From a virus, in the IMG/VR virus record IMGVR_UViG_3300020391_000004, positions 1 through 64,000 of that record: 64,000 nucleotides of DNA, one strand, 5' to 3'. The notes beneath the pieces were generated by a model. That model made no database searches, was not told the DNA's origin, and saw nothing but the letters and a program-made list of their open reading frames with translations. The position numbers and the translations under genes were made by a program. Shown here in pieces: positions 59,446 to 64,000 of the stretch (its first letter is position 1; each line of letters begins with the position of its first letter).

Positions 59446-61143
59446 ATGAAGATACCCAAAGATGCGAAGGCTCAATTAGAACGATTACTCGGCAGATTCA
59501 TAAGGCATATTCCGAACAATACTGAATATCATAACAGGCTTATCGAAGAACTAGAGATCATACTCAGACTTCGTTTCGTCGATTACTTCCTAACAATTTG
59601 CGATGTACTGGCGCTAACCAAAGACATAACACATATGACTCGTGGTTCAGCAGGGTCTAGTCTCGTCTGCTACCTACTTGGTATAACAGACGTGGATCCC
59701 ATAAGATGGCAAATACCGGTAGCACGTTTCCTAAATCCTTTAAGGGATGACTTACCAGATGTAGATATAGACTTTCCACACTGGCAACAGGATGCCGTTA
59801 TGCAAAAAATATTTGCTAAATGGCCCGGAAAAAGTGCTCGTATCAGCAACTATGTAACTTATAAAGAAAAGAGTGCAAGGCGTGAAGCCGCACGACGTCT
59901 AGGTGCATCTGGTAAACTTCCCCGTGGCTTTAAATACGAAGATTTAGATATAGACAAGGAAGAAGCAATGAGAATCGAACGAAAATTATTAGGCAAAAAA
60001 AGAGCAATATCAAAACACTGTGGAGGAGTTCTTATATTCAAACACAACATGCCAAAAAGCCTAATAAATGCAGACAATCAAATATTATTAGACAAACGTG
60101 AAGTAGAAGACTTGGAGCATCTTAAAATAGATATCCTTGCTAACCGAGGACTTAGTCAACTGTTAGAAATAGATGCAGACACACCTCTAGAAGCATACCC
60201 AGAAGAAGATTACGAAACAAGTAAATTATTGTGTAGCGGAAATGTAATAGGAGTAACACAAGCAGAATCTCCTGCTATGAGAAGATTATTCCAAGCAATA
60301 CAACCAAAAGGAAAAAGCGACTGTGTATTTGCTACGGCACTAATAAGACCAGTAGCAACTACAGGTAGACAGAAAGCCAGTTTCTTTCAAGACTGGACAG
60401 AACAAAAATTAGAAGATACTATTGTATACGAAGATGATGCAATTAAAAAAATATCAAAACTTATAGGTTGCGACATGTACGAAGCAGACATGTACCGTCG
60501 TGCTTTTGCAAGTCGTGACGAAGAGAAAGTTATGCAGTTCATGGAGAAGATGGGCGACAGTGAAAACAAAGAAGAGATTATAAAAGAACTTTATGGACTA
60601 GGAAACTTTGGACTATGCAGAGCTCATGCAGTAAATTTAGGCAGACTAATTTGGGCATTAGCATATCAGAAAGCACACAATCCAAAACAGTTTTGGAAGG
60701 CGGCACTTAAACATTGTCAAGGAAGTTATAGACGTTGGGTACATAAAACAGAAGCAAAGAATGTAGGATGGGATTTACGTGAACTAGGATATCCAAATGG
60801 TATCACAGAGTCACCACAACAACAATATAAACGTTATGGTTATTGGACACAACCAGAGTTTATGCCAAATATGTTTATACAAGAAACCTGGGGAGATAGA
60901 GTAAACTTTGCAGGACTTGTTGCTAACGGAAGAGTATTCAAAGGCGAACAAGGGAGATACGTTACATTCTTAACATTAGGTATTGCTAACGGTGAATACG
61001 TTGACGTAACTGTTAAGAAACCTTTTGGACATAGAGACCACGATGTTGTAGTAGGCAGTGGGAAGGTGCGTTATAGTAACGGTGCTCGTTATATAGATTG
61101 TTATGATGCTAAAGGTCATAGGCTACATCAGTATCTAAATTAG
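59446..61143 (+). CDS. C-family DNA polymerase core (DnaE-like), without the N-terminal half
   Basis: 565 residues. It begins in the palm region: TRGSAGSSLVCYLLGITDVDP matches the DnaE GRGSxAGSLVxYxLGITDxDP motif. LPDVDIDF (D105, D107) supplies two catalytic Asp, and LKIDILANRG (D229) the third, as E. coli D401, D403 and D555. The fingers continue with LCRAHAVNLGRLIWALAYQK. A C-terminal OB-like fold (TFLTLGIANGEYVDV) is also seen. The PHP domain and first ~340 residues of PolIIIalpha are absent. It is convergent with the helicase with no gap between the stops. Confidence 0.85.
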   Translation: MKIPKDAKAQLERLLGRFIRHIPNNTEYHNRLIEELEIILRLRFVDYFLTICDVLALTKDITHMTRGSAGSSLVCYLLGITDVDPIRWQIPVARFLNPLRDDLPDVDIDFPHWQQDAVMQKIFAKWPGKSARISNYVTYKEKSARREAARRLGASGKLPRGFKYEDLDIDKEEAMRIERKLLGKKRAISKHCGGVLIFKHNMPKSLINADNQILLDKREVEDLEHLKIDILANRGLSQLLEIDADTPLEAYPEEDYETSKLLCSGNVIGVTQAESPAMRRLFQAIQPKGKSDCVFATALIRPVATTGRQKASFFQDWTEQKLEDTIVYEDDAIKKISKLIGCDMYEADMYRRAFASRDEEKVMQFMEKMGDSENKEEIIKELYGLGNFGLCRAHAVNLGRLIWALAYQKAHNPKQFWKAALKHCQGSYRRWVHKTEAKNVGWDLRELGYPNGITESPQQQYKRYGYWTQPEFMPNMFIQETWGDRVNFAGLVANGRVFKGEQGRYVTFLTLGIANGEYVDVTVKKPFGHRDHDVVVGSGKVRYSNGARYIDCYDAKGHRLHQYLN

Positions 61144-62541
61144 TTATTCGCTTTTTAATCCTGCTAACATATCTTTTAATTTACTACTTTGTACACTTGC
61201 AGTAATTTTTTGTGTTTCACCTTGTGGTGCTTCAACAACTCCAGTATTAGTTTTATTTTTTAGTTGATCATAGATACTACTAGTTTGTTTCTTAAACTGT
61301 TGATATTCTTGATCTTCGCCCAAGTCACGGATACGTAAACTTTCTACATCAAACTCTAAGTCTATCTTTTGTCCGACTCCACTACTACTTCTAGTCTTCA
61401 TAAGTTGTAACTGATACCTGCCACGTTCTCTCATTGCACGACTTGTAAATATACCAAACACATTGTCTGCAGTATTAATCTTACTAAGTCCTCCGCTGAT
61501 ATGCGAATGATCAAACTCTATCTCATCTACTGCACCTCTATTCAACTGCGATGCAGTAACAAATACACAGTTTAATTCTTTTGCTAGGTTACGTAATTCT
61601 TCCGATACATACTTGTCCTTAACAAATAAATCACTTGGCGATACTTTTGCACTAACTGGCATAAGCAGATCTAAATAATCTATAAGCAGGAAGTCTATAG
61701 TCCAACCATTCTTTATTTGTAACTCTTTCAAATATGCTCTAATATCATTTACGTTACTTTGTGCAGGCATATATTTTATTTGTAAGTTGCCTGCCTTTTT
61801 ACCAGCCATCTTAACTTTCATTTCTACTGTATCTAAGTCTTTGAATACTTCTTTAGTAGATACATTTGTAAGCATACTATCTATTCTCATAGCACTTAGT
61901 CCTTCACTAAGTTCTAGTGTCAAGTACACTCCGTTTAATCCGTTTGTTACCCAATTCACTGCTAAGTTCTGCATAAACAAACTTTTACCACTGCCGGATC
62001 CACCAGCAAATATATTCAGTTCACCTTTATTCATACCACCAAACAGTTTACGATCCATTGCGGGCCAACCTGTAGTAATTTGTCCATTATTATCTTTCAA
62101 TGCCATAAGTCTGCCTTTAGGATCTAAGAAATAATCTGTTCCCATATCTTTTGTTAGACTAATTTGTACTGCATCTTTTATAAGTTTCTCAACCGGATCA
62201 TATGTTCCTTTTTCTAATAAGTCTGCCGCCTTAAGTATTGCACGTTCTAGTTCTTGTCGCTTTGTAAATCCCTCAAACTCTGCTAGGAACCAATCATTAT
62301 GACTTTCATGTATATCTGGTACAGGCTTTAGTTCTACACCTGTCACTGCCTTTACTTGTTCATACGTAGGCAATGCACCATGTTCGTCACTATGTGTCTT
62401 TATAAACTCTGCAGTATCATACAAACTCCTATCAAAGTTATCAATGTTGTAAATGTTCTGCACACGAACATAATTCTGTGCATCATTCATCATCATTTCT
62501 AAAAATAGTTTTTGTAAATCTTTTGTATATTCTTTAGCCAT
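61144..62541 (-). CDS. Replicative helicase, DnaB/T4 gp41-like
   Basis: 465 residues from MAKEYTKD at 62541. Walker A is FAGGSGSGKSLF (about 180-188) and Walker B is IDFLLIDYLDLL. ITASQLNRGA and ISGGLSKINTADNVFGIF follow as the RecA-type motif 3 and arginine-finger region. T4 gp41 and DnaB are hexameric 5'-3' helicases. It partners with the primase next to it. Its ATG overlaps the stop of the radical SAM gene (TAATG). Confidence 0.9.
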   Translation of the reverse strand: MAKEYTKDLQKLFLEMMMNDAQNYVRVQNIYNIDNFDRSLYDTAEFIKTHSDEHGALPTYEQVKAVTGVELKPVPDIHESHNDWFLAEFEGFTKRQELERAILKAADLLEKGTYDPVEKLIKDAVQISLTKDMGTDYFLDPKGRLMALKDNNGQITTGWPAMDRKLFGGMNKGELNIFAGGSGSGKSLFMQNLAVNWVTNGLNGVYLTLELSEGLSAMRIDSMLTNVSTKEVFKDLDTVEMKVKMAGKKAGNLQIKYMPAQSNVNDIRAYLKELQIKNGWTIDFLLIDYLDLLMPVSAKVSPSDLFVKDKYVSEELRNLAKELNCVFVTASQLNRGAVDEIEFDHSHISGGLSKINTADNVFGIFTSRAMRERGRYQLQLMKTRSSSGVGQKIDLEFDVESLRIRDLGEDQEYQQFKKQTSSIYDQLKNKTNTGVVEAPQGETQKITASVQSSKLKDMLAGLKSE

Positions 62542-63422
62542 TAACACTTCCCACAATTAAACACACAATAGTCTGGCTTACTATCTTGTATTGTAGCATA
62601 AAAATTATGAAAACGCCTAATACAATCTGTAAGACTGTTGTCCTTTATTGTTAATTTATTCTTCCACCATTCACTTTTATACCAAAAAGAATAATTTTTA
62701 GTATAACAACAAGGTGCATAAAATCCATCTGCACTAATGTAATGACTTTTGCCATCAGCACATTCTGGATCTATTTCAAAGTTTTTAATATTACTTGTCA
62801 TATATTTTTGTTGTACTTCGTCTCTAGGACCTATATAATTTTCTTTTGGTCGTAGATAGTCGTCTATCTCATATCTGTCACTCGGATCTAATTTAAAATT
62901 ATCAATACCTAACTTTTTACTTAAACTTTTCGCTTCTTCTATGTCATTCTCATTAAAGGAAAAAGGAATATATTTCCATGTTGTTTCAACTTTACTTTTC
63001 ACACAAATATCTATACCTGTTTTAATACTGTCCCAATCGCCATTTATTCTATACTTTGTAAAATTATCAGGTGTACCATCAATACTAAAGTCTATTTTAT
63101 CATTATCATCTAATATAGAAACAAGTTTTTCCCACCATATTTTATTTTTTCTACTTGCATTTGTAGTAATAGTCACTGATTTGCATAATCCTTTAGATAC
63201 CTCTACTAATGCTAAAAAGTTTTTATGATATATTGGATCTCCTAAGTTTCCACAGAAGTTTATATGATCGACTTTATCATCAATAAAATTTTTAAAATCG
63301 TTTATGTTTAAATCATTAATTGAAAAATTATTTTTTCCAAACTTATCTATAAAAGTTGTTCGTTCGCATCTTGGACATGCCAGTGTGCATCTACTAGTAG
63401 CCTCAACATGTAAGCCTACCAT
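62541..63422 (-). CDS. Radical SAM protein
   Basis: 293 residues. CTLACPRCERTTF is the CxxxCxxC motif, and a GNLGDP-like loop follows where other family members have GGEP. A C-terminal CVFNCGKC group and CCYTK suggest auxiliary clusters (SPASM-like). It is wedged between primase and helicase and overlaps both, an odd place for a radical SAM gene. The substrate is unknown; a nucleotide or nucleic acid change is a position-based guess. Confidence 0.7.
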   Translation of the reverse strand: MVGLHVEATSRCTLACPRCERTTFIDKFGKNNFSINDLNINDFKNFIDDKVDHINFCGNLGDPIYHKNFLALVEVSKGLCKSVTITTNASRKNKIWWEKLVSILDDNDKIDFSIDGTPDNFTKYRINGDWDSIKTGIDICVKSKVETTWKYIPFSFNENDIEEAKSLSKKLGIDNFKLDPSDRYEIDDYLRPKENYIGPRDEVQQKYMTSNIKNFEIDPECADGKSHYISADGFYAPCCYTKNYSFWYKSEWWKNKLTIKDNSLTDCIRRFHNFYATIQDSKPDYCVFNCGKC

Positions 63423-64000
63423 CTTTTTCTCTGCAAATTTATTTTAAGACTCATAGTCTGTTTTGCATCTAAAATACTTTTAAGTGTGAACAGTTTACCA
63501 TATCTTACTACTGCATCATTTACATCTTTAACATCTGGCTCCCACTCAGGAAAACTTACACTCCAACCAAACTCTAATGCATCATCAATAAGTCTTTGTC
63601 CAGCCTTATCTTTATCTGGAACTAGTATCACTTCTCTACCTAGTGTATCTATAATCTGTGCTTGTGTCTCACTACAACGGTTGTTCATTATTCCTATGCC
63701 ACCTATACATATAGCATCTAATAATCCTTCAGTTACAATTATAAACCTACTGTTAGGCAACTGATTATCAATGCCATAAACGAAACCACTATCATGACTA
63801 GTAAAATATTTGGGTTTGGTGTCATTATCTACACTCCTTGCACTAAATCCTATTGTACGTCTACCCCACTTGAATGGAATAATTATTCTTTTATGCATGC
63901 CAGCTGCTTTACTATCACTGTACATAATTTTTTCTAATGGCAATGCCCTACTTTCTGCATATAGTCTTATATGTTCAGGCAATTCGTTTGTACTATTATC
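63416..64000 (-). CDS. TOPRIM primase (DnaG/T4 gp61-like), N-terminus beyond window
   Basis: The frame is open to the right edge, so 194 residues are visible and the N-terminus is missing. FIIVTEGLLDAICIGG supplies the TOPRIM Glu and VILVPDKDKAGQRLIDDA the DxD pair (Mg2+ binding). DPDVKDVNDAVV resembles the primase follow-on motif. It should make RNA primers with the gp41-type helicase. It overlaps the radical SAM gene by 7 nt. Confidence 0.8.
   Translation of the reverse strand, partial: DNSTNELPEHIRLYAESRALPLEKIMYSDSKAAGMHKRIIIPFKWGRRTIGFSARSVDNDTKPKYFTSHDSGFVYGIDNQLPNSRFIIVTEGLLDAICIGGIGIMNNRCSETQAQIIDTLGREVILVPDKDKAGQRLIDDALEFGWSVSFPEWEPDVKDVNDAVVRYGKLFTLKSILDAKQTMSLKINLQRKRW

Noticed and set aside
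1-64000. CRISPR array, insertion sequence or att site
   Set aside because: No regularly spaced repeats, transposase-like motifs or tRNA-flanked direct repeats were seen by reading; this was not an exhaustive search.

Overview
The window looks like part of the genome of a lytic, AT-rich, T4-like marine myovirus. The direct evidence is dense gene packing with stop/start overlaps (TAATG, ATGA). There are also T4-style late promoters (TATAAATA), class Ia ribonucleotide reductase genes, a gp41-type helicase beside a TOPRIM primase, a PAAR tip protein, many small structural genes, and no rRNA or host-like operons. The carried metabolic genes (alphaproteobacterial-type cytochrome b, pseudoazurin, bS21, PiT permease, SHMT) and the low GC suggest a marine alphaproteobacterial host, perhaps SAR11-like; that host is inferred.

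Layout. 1-5.5 kb: sugar nucleotide/HAD fusion (cut by the left edge), small enzymes, a fibre-like protein and a glycosyltransferase. 5.5-12.4 kb: early-type small genes with sigma70-like promoters, a DNA methyltransferase, a DadA-like oxidase, SHMT and another glycosyltransferase. 12.4-16.9 kb: an electron-transfer and nutrient island (pseudoazurin, PiT phosphate permease, complete cytochrome b, small secreted Cys-pair proteins). 17-20.7 kb: a candidate packaged nuclease and a proteostasis/translation set (ClpS, Hsp20, bS21). 20.8-24.2 kb: two radical SAM enzymes and a 2OG oxygenase. 24.2-32.9 kb: a membrane coiled-coil protein with an apparent -1 frameshift extension, an HExxH protein, cell-wall hydrolase, thermonuclease, tail and PAAR proteins, glutaredoxin. 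33-37.3 kb: a tightly coupled amidinotransferase/radical SAM operon. 37.2-41.3 kb: NrdB, a methyltransferase-like protein and NrdA. 41.4-57 kb: structural and head-internal proteins, a Cas4/MGME1-like exonuclease and an SGNH hydrolase. 57-64 kb: glycosyltransferase, a C-family (DnaE-like) DNA polymerase lacking its N-terminal half, helicase, radical SAM and primase (cut by the right edge).

How it fits together. Polymerase, helicase, primase, RNR and glutaredoxin form a replication and nucleotide module. Late genes carry TATAAATA promoters, several only 4-5 nt from the start codon. Nine proteins share an N-terminal signature M-x-[LFY]-x-E-[hydrophobic] that resembles the T4 capsid-targeting sequence, some with nearby [LI]-x-E cleavage-like sites. 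They include a PD-(D/E)XK nuclease-like protein, an HExxH metallopeptidase-like protein and a KxDG nucleotidyltransferase, so the phage may package and inject a set of enzymes. Respiratory, glycine/serine and phosphate genes probably reshape host energy and nutrient metabolism during infection.
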